From NCBI GenBank assembly GCA_014773175.1, contig VXCM01000691.1, positions 62,447-126,446 of the forward strand: a DNA stretch of 64,000 nt, given 5' to 3'. The position numbers and the translations under genes are program-made. This document shows positions 31,185 through 41,100 of the stretch, in pieces. Positions within the stretch are counted from its first letter, which is position 1; each line of letters opens with the position of its first letter. The stretch is from Lucifuga dentata. Lineage: Eukaryota > Chordata > Actinopteri > Ophidiiformes > Bythitidae. Under the pieces are notes generated by a model, which was not told where the DNA came from, ran no database searches, and was given only the letters and a program-made list of their open reading frames with translations.

Positions 31185-31390
31185 CACGCACACACGCACA
31201 GAACAATCACAATATGTTGTGAGATATACCACATAACTCTGGTGCTCAAGAAATCCATAAGGCACGACAAATCACATCAGCAGGATCATAACAGCCCAGT
31301 AGGACACAAGAGGGCAGGAGGACACGGGAAAAAAACAGGAAAAAAAAATCAGGGAGGCGAAGGAGAGCACAGATAATTACCTTGCATCAT
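17350..31390 (-). CDS. sgip1: Sgip1, SH3-containing GRB2-like interacting endocytic adaptor
   Basis: A neuronal clathrin-endocytosis adaptor that binds phospholipid, endophilin/intersectin-type SH3 proteins and AP-2/Eps15. Coding exons (minus): 31381-31390, 26351-26414, 26119-26164, 25913-25969, 25593-25635, 24909-25081, 24672-24683, 24150-24161, 23558-23582, 23370-23433, 23036-23106, 22845-22919, 22687-22755, 21765-22591, 21197-21340, 20788-20938, 20481-20537, 20059-20170, 19611-19766, 19246-19378, 18944-19146, 17839-17903, 17486-17650, 17350-17372. After removing assembly duplicates this gives about 896 aa, against 828 in human. The N-terminus is [20 protein letters not shown] (lipid-binding region), followed by the acidic [16 protein letters not shown] block. 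Residues about 240-540 are Pro-rich. The mu-homology domain runs from about 593 ([17 protein letters not shown]) to the end KRFAAGKYLADN. The last coding intron is ordinary; the intron before exon 17486-17650 is GC-AG. Confidence 0.94.
18393..18430. other. Perfect 16-bp hairpin in an sgip1 intron
   Basis: Arms 18393-18408 and 18415-18430 are exact reverse complements around a six-base loop. The function is unknown, and there is no known miRNA match that I can assert. Confidence 0.8.
19174..19240. repeat. (TAGG)n tetranucleotide microsatellite
   Basis: About 16 units with three variant units. It begins five bases inside the sgip1 intron whose donor is at 19244-19245, so it abuts the splice donor. 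Confidence 0.95.
21270..21270. other. sgip1: Assembly N inside the sgip1 poly-proline repeat
   Basis: The N sits in a GGA/TCC trinucleotide run coding for consecutive prolines. Counting it as a base breaks the reading frame into the conserved [10 protein letters not shown] segment; deleting it restores the frame. The true number of prolines is unknown. Confidence 0.85.
22398..22526. repeat. sgip1: Exact 64-bp duplication around an N inside an sgip1 exon (assembly join)
   Basis: Bases 22398-22461 recur at 22463-22526 with an N at 22462. The unit encodes part of [16 protein letters not shown]. Keeping both copies adds 65 nt and shifts the frame. Removing one copy and the N gives a continuous reading frame across the exon. 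Confidence 0.92.
24150..24161 (-). other. sgip1: sgip1 12-nt microexon (RHSP)
   Basis: AGACACAGCCCG between a CTCAG acceptor and a GTGAGT donor. It is phase 0 at both ends and encodes RHSP, matching human RRSP. A TGC triplet lies 10-12 nt upstream of the exon. Confidence 0.85.
24672..24683 (-). other. sgip1: sgip1 12-nt microexon (KRSP)
   Basis: AAGAGAAGTCCG between a TTGTAG acceptor and a GTAAGT donor. It is phase 0 at both ends and encodes KRSP, like human RKSP. A TGC triplet lies 17-19 nt upstream, and a 23-base poly(A) run (24638-24660) lies 11 nt beyond the exon. Confidence 0.85.
26415..31380 (-). other. sgip1: sgip1 first coding intron (about 5 kb)
   Basis: No exon or gene is recognised inside. 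It holds poly(T) and poly(A) runs with Ns at 27411 and 28083, an (ATTCT)n pentanucleotide repeat at about 30214-30272 and an (AC)n run at about 31131-31190. Confidence 0.7.
30214..30272. repeat. (TATTC)n pentanucleotide repeat
   Basis: Roughly 11-12 tandem TATTC units with one C variant near the end, in the sgip1 intron. Confidence 0.95.
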
Positions 31391-31420
31391 GTTTGCAGAT
31401 TTTCATTCCTATGTTGCCGC
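31381..31420 (-). other. sgip1: sgip1 first coding exon with short 5'UTR
   Basis: ATGATGCAAG is followed by a GTAATT donor, giving MMQ-G, like human MMEG. Upstream on the minus strand, a pyrimidine-rich tract ends in GTGCACAG at 31421-31422. This suggests that the exon is spliced to a further upstream non-coding exon rather than being the transcription start. Confidence 0.65.
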
Positions 31421-31523
31421 CTGTGCACAGGCCGACAGCAGGATAGAGCAGACAGAAATGGAGAAATCCAGCTGGTTAAAGGATGCCTGGGCAGGGCATG
31501 GCTAATTCTGCATAGCTCCCCAA

Positions 31524-31656
31524 CGCAGCACAATGTTGATTCCCTCCACCTCCCAAGGGCCCAGCTCCTAGACACCCGCACAGGGAGGTNCGCAGCACAA
31601 TGTTGATTCCCTCCACCTCCCAAGGGCCCAGCTCCTAGACACCCGCACAGGGAGGT
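31524..31656. repeat. Exact 66-bp duplication around an N (assembly join)
   Basis: Bases 31524-31589 recur at 31591-31656 with an N at 31590. It lies upstream of the first sgip1 coding exon and is probably an unmerged contig overlap. Confidence 0.9.
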
Positions 31657-32029
31657 GGGGATGGGGGAAAGAGATGAGAGGCAGTAGCAGCAGGGGACAC
31701 TGTGAAGAAAGAGTGCCTAGGAATCTACAGCAAATCAGGGGAAGGGGGTCCTCTCTGTGTGCATTAGGCCCCGGACACCCTGGCAGCTCTGACACACGCC
31801 ATCTCTGAGAGGGGAGATGCTGAGGAAAGGCAAAGGAGAAAAAAAATCTGAGCAGAGAGAGAGAGAGAGCGAGAGAGAGAGAGAGAGAGAGAAGAGGGAG
31901 TGGGAGGCTTGCTGATGTCACATCTGCACTAAGCCAATCCCTGCAATCGTGGTCACATGGCTGTTGTCCCTTGATGCCTTAGCACCTCTCAGCTTGCTTA
32001 CAACAGCCAACTGTATATTGTACAAGGTA

Positions 32030-33290
32030 TCATAATATAATAAACTGACTCTGTTTTTGGCACATAAAACACAATATATTTGATCCTAAGTGATTTAAAA
32101 GACAGCAAGGAACGAAGATAAACAACATTAATTTAAAAAGAGGGACACATACAACATTACACCCACAGATGTACATATAGAAACAGGATCGTAGTAAGAG
32201 GGCAGTCACATTAAAAAGCCAATACGCGTTTTTTAAAATGTTTCTTAAAATCTGCAAAAGACTGAGAAAATGCAGTGGAAAAGGGTTCTATAATTTTTGG
32301 TAGCTGAAAGACCTCTGATTTTGTCCTTAGATGAAGGACAGAAAAACAAAGCTCACAGGAAACAGCCTCAGTTGTTTTGTTTGTTTTGTTTTGTTTTTTT
32401 GTTTTTTGTAAAGAGGAGTGGGAAAAGGACTTCATAAATATATGCAAAGACAATACCAAGTAATCTGGATTTATGGGAGCCAAAAAAAAAAAAAAAAAAN
32501 AAAAAAAAAAAAAAAAAGCCAGAGTGGCCAAAATATAGACTTTGAGAGTTGCAATATAGAGAATGTAAGAGTTATAGTAATCAAGACTAGTGGTTATTAA
32601 GATCTGGATGTGGATAACTTTCTCCATAAGAGAAGAAAATGCTTTAAGTAAACTACATTTTACAAATCTATTTCTTTTTTTTTTTAATCATACCTCAATG
32701 GAAAACTTAATATCACTCTATGATATTGATTTGACATGAAAAAATAGCATGTCTCAAATTATAAAGGAAGCTGAGTTTGGGGATCATTTAAAATAACTTC
32801 TGATTTATTCTTCTTCAGCTGGAGAAAGTTGTTTGCCATCATCCAGTTCTTGATGTCCTCAAGGTAGTCACTGAGATCTAGTAATGAATATTGGTATTTA
32901 GGCTTGAAGTGGAGATAAAGTTAAGCATCATCACCAATAAATAAATTAATTTTTTAATTTTTTTTTTATGCGAAATGGGAGTGCATACAAAGTATGGTCT
33001 TGAGTCCATCCTCAGAGTTCCATGCAGGAAATGGGATCTGAGGTTTCGGAACAGTTCCCAATGGAAATCTGAGGGTTTGTATGGGCTAAACCAGTCTGAA
33101 GCCATTGTTATAATGATGTGTTGCTCATTGTCAAAAGCTGCACTTAGGTCTGAGAGTAATTGGATACCAAGAGATCATGTGTTCCATGTAGGTGGTGGAT
33201 TCAGTGTTATGAAAAAAAATCTAAAGCTAGATAGGAATTTATTTACAAAGCAGTTTGGCAACATTTAACTTTTTTTTTTTTTATTGTTAA
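32030..33290 (-). mobile_element. Decayed non-LTR retrotransposon (L2-like LINE), reverse-transcriptase to 3' end
   Basis: Minus-strand translation shows LINE reverse-transcriptase landmarks in order. LLSDLSAAFDNEQHI lies at about 33115-33165. IGDDA, then a stop, then LYLHFKPKYQYSLL (a degraded YADD-type catalytic box) lies at about 32880-32930. DYLEDIKNWMMANNFLQL lies at about 32815-32870. LITTSLDYYNS lies at about 32580-32615, and SFADFKKHFKKRVLAF at about 32211-32260. Frames shift between blocks and stops interrupt, so it is inactive. A poly(A) run with an N at 32500 lies inside. The 5' half is missing. The clade assignment (L2/Rex1-like) is by motif only. Confidence 0.8.
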
Positions 33291-33299
33291 AGGGAGCCT

Positions 33300-36200
33300 C
33301 TAACACTCACATTTTAGCCTGGGCAAGAAAAGATAAAGTAGCAGAGGAGAAAACAAGTCTTACTACTATTATGTGAAAATTACACGTCAGTGGGAAAACT
33401 GAGATGCTGTAGTGGCAGCAATGGTATGATTATTCAGCTGCTGTAATGGCTGTGTGTTGTACTGAGCAGAAGGAGTCAACCTCAATGAAAGAGAAAGGAC
33501 AGATGGGGGAGGCAGTTACAGGATAGTGTTGGAGTGTGTGCATGGGGGGGGGGGGNGGGGGGGGGGGGATTTCTGCTGTGGAGGTCATAATATCTCAAAA
33601 GAGAAAGAGAAGATACATTGGTTCAAATTTGGCTCATAAGCCTTTCATTGTGTCTTTTTGTCTCGTCTCTTTTTCTTTTCTCTCATAGAACATTTGGAGT
33701 TCGGTGAGTTACTATACACTGGTCTTGTTATCTGACAGACACACACGCAAACCTTGAAGAGTATTATGTAGTGCTGAAATGCGTAAACGAGTGTGATCTT
33801 CAGTGTCTTCAAGGAAAACGAGTTAAACACTTATCAAACCCTGAAACCTGGAATATTTAGAAAAGTGGCTATAATGTGCAGCAGTTTTGCTTGGTGTCCA
33901 TGCTAGCTTGTTCTCTATTCCCACCAGTGAAGATTATTGCTAGCTTCTGTTAACTTGGGCATCCTAGAGTCATTGATAATGAGCTTAACTAACTTGGCGC
34001 AACAGGCCACAGGCTGTTACCGTGTGCTTTCCTTAACCAGCTCCTTACATAAGATGCCATTCACAGGTCAAAGGTCACTGAGGTTGAGATTAGCAGAGGA
34101 GAGCTGGACAGAGCACAAGCTCTGATGAGCCTGAAGCTGTTTTTGAATACTGCACGTGGCAAACTGGTCCAAATTAGAGATCCACAGAAATCCCAGGCTG
34201 ATTGGGCTATACTGATACAATGCCACATATAAACCAATTTGCATTATAGCTAAACAGACTGATTTCAATTTGATGAAAGCTATTCATATCACTGAAGACA
34301 CATGATGCCTTTACACAGGCCAGTCTGAAGAAAATAGTGGCAGAATTACTAGTCTATGCACTGAAATCTTTGTAATCTCTTGTAGCTCCACACTGCCACC
34401 TAATGAACAAATGTACCAAAGCTTTGCAAAAGTGGTGCTTCTTATAACCGATCACTCTAAAATTAGCATTTTAAGTTGTCATTCTAATCATCATCATCAT
34501 CATCATCAACTACTTAGGCAGAAACACAATATGATAGCAAGTTGAAATGTTGTCACACTACCAGGAATTCTAACTTTACATTGTGTGCAGGACACATAAT
34601 TTACATGCGAAGTTAGTTCAATCATATGCTGAATCTGCAGATTAATTTGAGCTAAAATATATTAAAATACATTAAAACTCCAACACAGAATTAGTCATTA
34701 TTTCTCACTGGGTACAGTTCTGCTCCTGCTTGTATTAGCTAGCAACAGCTCATGAGAACATTTTGCCTACCTGGGAGAAAACCAAAAAGGCCTCTGTCCT
34801 CACAAAGTTCCCTATGAGAGACCTGGATGATTTGGCGAGGCAGTCCGGAATCCTATAAATAGCTACCAGAAAGAGAAACAGTAGCGTCACATGTATAACC
34901 CATCTTACCACTAATGCCTGCACATTTAGTCTTAACTCAGTTTTATGTCTATTATTAGAGTTTGATACCCTTTTTTATATCTTTTGAACAGAGATTGTTT
35001 GTGTCCTTATGTGGCAGCCCCATGATCACCATTGTTCATCCTCCAGGTGTCTTGGCAACACACTTCCATAGGGGCTGATAAAGACAGCATTAATGTAGGG
35101 CATGTTGGAGCTGTCAGCCATGAGGAACTGGTGTAACCTGACTACAGCTCCATCTCAGCCTGAAGCTTCTCCACAAGAGGACAGAAAGCTCGGCCAGCCC
35201 TTGATAGATGACAGTTAATTACTCACCCAATCTTTAAATCATATGCAGATTTAATAAAGGCAACAGGCAACTTTTCTGACTCTTAAGTTTGGAAAGAGAT
35301 ATATAAATAAGAGTTAGTAATATGGCTGCTTACATAGAAGTTCACAGACAGTTCTAGCTAAAGAGCTAGAACTGAATTTTGAGATATTTCTCAGTCTGCC
35401 TTGTTGTAATCATTAAATTCTTTCCAATGCATTTTTCTGCTACTGCAAAGACAGCCAAAACCAACATGAACTTCTGGAGTGCCTCCCAGCGGGATTCAGC
35501 TGCAGGAAGCTCTGGAAGTGTGATCTCATACAGTCAAAAAGCTTTACAAACAGCATGGATTTCATATTAACAGCTGAACTGTTAATTACACCATGAAGGT
35601 TAAGACGATCTGTTAAAAAGAGAAATAAAAATCAGAAACTAAAACTACCAACTTCAACTCTTGTACTTTTTTCCCCACTGAATTTAAGGGATTCTTATTG
35701 AGGTAGTTTTTCTTTGATGGGTCAGATTCTCATTGATAACAGTGTAAAGTAATATTTGGTAAGCTGTGACAAACTAGCTCAGTATTAAGACATATGCTGG
35801 TTTCTGGGCATTGTTCATGGCAGACAATAGAATGCCACTGACAGAAAAAATTCCCCCGGAAGGCTAAAGCACAACTTCAGCTTATCTATTCTACATTGTC
35901 CTCAAAAGGAAATTCTTCGTGCAACAAGGTGAAATGGAATGGAAATGGAAATATAAAATGTATGCAAACTGGGATATGATCTCTCATTTGTGGCATCAGT
36001 CTCCCTCATCAACTAATTGCTTAAACTGGGCAAAGAGAAACTACATGTACTAAATGGATGAACATTTGAGAGTAATTTTAATTCTGTACCAGTCATAACT
36101 ATGAATTTAAAAGTGAAGAAGAAAGCAATGAATCTTTACTATGTTTTCCTTATGTAGCAAAGCAAAATAAATAAATAAAAAATCTGGCTCTCTGTCATTG

Positions 36201-37400
36201 TTTTATTTTATGGCGCATATAACTAAAGGGTTTCTATGTGTTCATGCAGTTTGTACATGCGTAAATTGTCAGCTGTTTCCTCAAGTTAGACAAAAGCCAA
36301 GCAAAAAGGCTGCACATTCCACCACTAGATGGCACACCAACACTAACACATACGCAGCAGCAATCTCTTTCTTTCCCCAGTCAGCTCAGTGTGGTAATGA
36401 TTAACATAAAGCACTTTCAGTAATATTTTCCTTCCACTGATGAAAATTTGACTGAACTTCATTCTACTATGAAACACACAGTGTAGATTTCTGTGCATTG
36501 TAAACTGCTATGACAGAGAATGTTAAGTGTCATGACAAACGTCAAGCTAAACAAGCCATTGAAATGTTTGATGGCCTGGCAGGTGCTGATGGTACTCTGG
36601 ATCAGGAGGTGGTGGTGTTATACACCGGTGAATTAAGCAATTGTCTCTGGGCAGAAAAGACTGAACACAGAATTGTGATGAGAAAAAGAAGCAAAAACAA
36701 TGATGTCATCCTTTAAAGGGACATTCACACAATAAAATATATGATTACAATACACTAAGGCTGTAATAGAGCTGAGATGACAACAATATATGTGGAATAT
36801 GTGTAATTTAGAAATGCAATATATAAATGTTTATGATAATATAGCCATAGATGAGTGTGTGAATGCTGACGTGTGTTGCTGTGACTGTAATAACTGAGAA
36901 GGAAGCAAGAACATCTGGGTTTAGGCCAATTACAGGCAACTTGTGAATTCATGGTATAAATGGTCATGGAATTACAGTCTTTATTACAGACTCCACATCT
37001 AATCTGAAATTCTATTTTCTCTGCTTTGATAGTTATTGCTGAATATAGCTGGTTTATTGATGATACCAATATTGTCGGATACACCAATGCAACACAGAAA
37101 TGTTGCTGCAGACTCTGCTTTTCAATAAACAAAATCACTGTTACACACTTTAGAGAAACCGGGGTAAGTAGTAACTTGACAGGTCAATAAATTATTTTGA
37201 ATTCAAGCTCAGATATTTCCAGAAACAGACTCACAAACTTTGTTAACTGGACAAAGTGAATGGGGCTTACGGCGTTATTTCAAAATAGTTTGCAGGTGTA
37301 TGCTGCAATGCATATATAGCAATGTGTATATAAGGTGTATACAGCATTATCATGTGGTATGCAAAACTAATATTTAAAGGCCCAACACTCCCACATAACA
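33300..37400. other. sgip1-pik3r3 spacer, first part
   Basis: No coding exon is supported. It contains a poly(G) run with an N at 33556, a perfect 11-bp hairpin at 35349-35374, an ATC triplet repeat at about 34487-34508 and otherwise AT-rich unique sequence. A possible minus-strand promoter/exon near 34.8 kb is listed separately. Confidence 0.6.
34771..34862 (-). promoter_or_regulatory. Possible upstream TATA promoter and non-coding exon of sgip1
   Basis: On the minus strand a TATTTATAG box (about 34854-34862) is followed about 80 bp later by CTCCCAG and a GTAGGC donor at 34769-34770. This could be a non-coding exon 1 that splices to the acceptor at 31421-31422. It is inferred from spacing and motifs only. 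Confidence 0.3.
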
Positions 37401-37402
37401 CC

Positions 37403-38160
37403 CACACAGGTGTTTTCACTTACTAATTAGACCCTCTGTGTGGGCATGTACAGACTATGTTTAACTGATATCCTGACTCTCCTCATACCTGTTTATGTAC
37501 ATGTTACAGCAAAATTTACATGTTTACATCATATATATATAGATATATATATAGATATAGATATAGATATATATAAACATACACACACACACACACACAC
37601 TACAGGCCAGAAGTTTGAGGCCACCCCAGATTAGCATGGCCAGACTGTGTAGCAAGTTAATCACAGAATGATGTGGGAGAAGGAAGACAGCAGGCTATTG
37701 AATAGAATGTTAAAACACATAAGCAAGGGAGTTTGGGCAAGGGAGTTGGAACACAACTGGAGTGCCAGCGCACTAATACAGATTGGGCATTCCTTCATTA
37801 AAAATCATTTCTTAAGCCATAGTGGCTACATAATGTGCTGTTGTTGACAAATTCTTCTTGAANAAAATCATTTCTTAAGCCATAGTGGCTACATAATGTG
37901 CTGTTGTTGACAAATTCTTCTTGAAAACTGATTAGTTACATGTATTTTATACATTTTTGTCATTTCCTGTGCAATAAATTGTAAAATAAACAGTGTATTA
38001 ATATATATATATATTTTTTTTAATCTGGGAGTGTCCTCAAACTTCTAGCCTGTAGTATATATACGTACATATATATATAAAATATTATATTAGACATGTT
38101 GAGGTATATATACCTCAGCTTGTCTAATCAGTCAAAATAAGTGAAAACACCTGTGTCGTG
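37403..38160. repeat. Outer inverted repeat enclosing the Tc1-type MITE
   Basis: The arm at about 37403-37432 (containing ACAGGTGTTTTCACTTA and ATTAGAC) is repeated in inverse at about 38122-38160 (GTCTAATCAG through GTGAAAACACCTGTGT). An older foldback element interrupted by the MITE would explain this. A 16-nt perfect palindrome lies at 38101-38116. Confidence 0.5.
37603..38052. mobile_element. Tc1/mariner-type MITE with TA target duplication
   Basis: The left end begins CAGGCCAGAAGTTTGAGG, and the right end reads CCTCAAACTTCTAGCCTG. These are inverted copies with one mismatch in the first 18 bases, and each is flanked by TA (37601-37602, 38053-38054). No transposase frame remains, so it is non-autonomous. 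The length is inflated by an exact 62-bp duplication around the N at 37863 (37801-37862 and 37864-37925); the real element is about 387 bp. Confidence 0.8.
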
Positions 38161-38164
38161 TGCA

Positions 38165-41100
38165 GGGCTTCAACGAGGATCTACCTGAACCTACCTGAAT
38201 ATTTTATAACTGACACATTGGAGCCTTTTCCAGCTTCAGCTGTCACTAAAATTCTTTTTCTCTAAAATTTGTTTTGATCAGGTCAAGGTTTACATAGTGA
38301 AGCTCAGGCGACATTTTACAAGTGGTGCAGAAAACCTGCTAATTCCATCATGTTCATTTCTTTATTTTAAATTGCATGCTTTTTCAACCTTTTCATTGCA
38401 AATGGATGTGACAGGAACAGCCAACAGTTTGACATACTTCAGTTAGCAAACATGGTTCAGTACACTGATGCTACTTGCCAAGTTTGGTGGAAACTGACAA
38501 AACCAGAAAGTCTCAAAAAATACATTACAATACCACAGTATAATATATTCAAATTAGCAGAAAATCTTTCTTTCTTTTTTGGTTCAGTTCTGTTTGCGTT
38601 AAGTGGATAAAGGGTGTGACACTTAGGGCTTTCTAAATTTTACTTCTATTATAGCACCCCATGAAGCCACTTGAGAACATATTTCACAAGATCCTTATTT
38701 TACATTTATGATAAGTTCCAGGAACAAGATCAAATATTTAGCTAAACATCCTTCACTGTATAAAAGCCGAAACCCAAGCACTGCCTTGTTTGCATATGAC
38801 CTCAGCTCCAACGCCTTAGGCTAAACAGAAACACCATCCATTATGAGGAGTGGTTAACCAGCTCTCTCCCAAATTACAGTGACTCTGGGTTCCCATTTTA
38901 CTGATTTAGCGGTTGTGTGGTTCCCCATCTCATGTTACTGACTGTTATAGTGAGACATACTCACGCAGACTCTCCTCCCCTTGTAAAAAGTGAGCAGTGC
39001 ATTTGTTACAGATTTAACAGGCACCAACCAGGCACCAACTGAAACACAACTAAAGTTCTGTCACACAGCGTTTAAAGATTATTAACTGCACAAAAGCATA
39101 TTTGCCTTTTTAAACCATTGCGGAGCTTCATTATTTAGTGATCTGAATGGGCTGGTGATGTTACATTGCAGTTCGTAAATGTAGACCATGGCTTTTGGCT
39201 GGTGTTTAACCACATCCTCCGGCAAACGGAGGAGGAACATTTTACCACCATGACCAAGAGACCATGTCACAGGTTTCCAGGAGAGGGGAAACATTTCCTG
39301 AGCATGAGGACTGCAGTGACTGAATCTCCGCCTGATCCCTCCTTAAAACTGGGAGGAGTCATTGGTCTTGCTATGGTATGATGATGATTGGCAACTGTGC
39401 AGAGTTTGACCCTGCTTTTAACCTGGTGGCACACCTCCTGTCNATCCCACACCACGTAGTCCCAACTCCACCCCACCCCCAAGCCAACCCCGAGCAACAT
39501 TTACCCAGCGCCTTGTGCTCTTCTCCTACACACCAGCCTCCTCAGAGACATGTGCCCTTTTTTAATACTAACCTTTGACCTTGCAGGCTAAAGATAAGTT
39601 ACCCTCTACTACCATATCATGAAGATTCCAACACACTCACATAATGCTATTTTGCCTGCACATGTCCCAAATCTGAGCCTCAATACAAAATGAAAACTTT
39701 GAAAACCATGGGCAGCTTGGCAGGGACCTAACAAGAATCTAGATGTGAGTTTAGGACAAAGGCTTATGTAGGAAGCAGGCTTTGGCTTTGATTGCATTAG
39801 TATTTCTTTCTTGGTCTTCCAACTCTCCTCCCAGCACTAGTCAAGAGATTTTCCTTCGCGCCACCTCCGGCTGGAGCACTATTTCCGGATTGTGTCGCTC
39901 ATTTACTTGGTTTTGCAAAGCAGCCGGGAATGAGAGACCATGGAAAACTTAGTGTGGCAGTGTGGCTAGAGCAGTAGGAAGGAAAAGAGAAAGGGAGAGA
40001 GGTGTGTGTGGAGGGAGGGTGAAAGAGAGTGGAGAGAGAGAATGTAAAACTGAGCTAGAGAGTCAAATTGGTAGAGACAAGACCAAGCAATGGCCTTTAC
40101 CAAAATAGCACTAGCAAGAATCTTTTCGGGTATAAATTTGAGCACGATGAGTGTAAGACATGGAATATAGACTATCTTCATGAGAATGTGATGAGGTTGA
40201 AGATTCCATTGTCACAAGTACTGTGTGTATGCGCCTCCCTACTGCTTGCGTATCTCTGTCTATCTTCCTGTCACATAGATCTTCCTATTACACTACTACT
40301 TCTCTGCAGTTAAAGCTGAAGCGTAGGCTGTTAGTGACCTGTTTACCTTTAGAAATTTCCAGTGTTAATAAAGGCTAACCTTGTCTGACAGGTGTAATTG
40401 TAAAAGAAAGGCGGTCATACAAGCTTAAGAGGCTTTTGACCTTCAAACGTGTACTCTACCCTTGTTAGATGACTAAACAGGATTGAATCCATTCACTAAG
40501 CTCATCTTTGTCTTGACTCCAGGGGATCATCAGGTGTATTCAAGGCAACAGGCAACAGGATGGAAAAACAAATGTCCCACCATAAGCATCTTATGATACC
40601 ATCACTTATGCTGATGATGTCTTAATTAAGCTAGCAATTTCTTTTTTTTTTTTTACATCCATACACTTGTGCTAGCATAATGCACGGATTACATGTAAAT
40701 GTATCCAAAATCCAATCAGATCATCCACTCTATACTCCATACCTGTCATGTAAATATAAAGTATACCGTATATCATGTGTTATTCTTGAATCATTCTCTT
40801 TACAAACACTTTCTCAAAGTATTGACACACAGAAATGACACCACAATGACAATAAAGCAATGAACATACCATGTACCATGAAGGTGAGACATGAAATTTA
40901 AAAAATGTTGGCTTGCAGAAAGTGGAAAAATGAAAAATGGGATTTCTTAAGTAACTCACACTGATTTTTTTCACTTTCTTCATTAACTGACAACTTATAT
41001 TATGAGATACAACACTTCTCTTCCACAACCTTTAGGCAATGATTATTGTGCCTTTCAATAACTTTTGTATTTACAGTATACTCTTCTTGGAATACTGATT

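Noticed and set aside
31039..31236. Thr/His-rich open frame
   Set aside because: It is translation of an (AC)n microsatellite.
36510..36716. 68-codon frame starting MTENVKCHDK
   Set aside because: No family motif, no splice context and no conservation cue. Its length is expected by chance in this much spacer.
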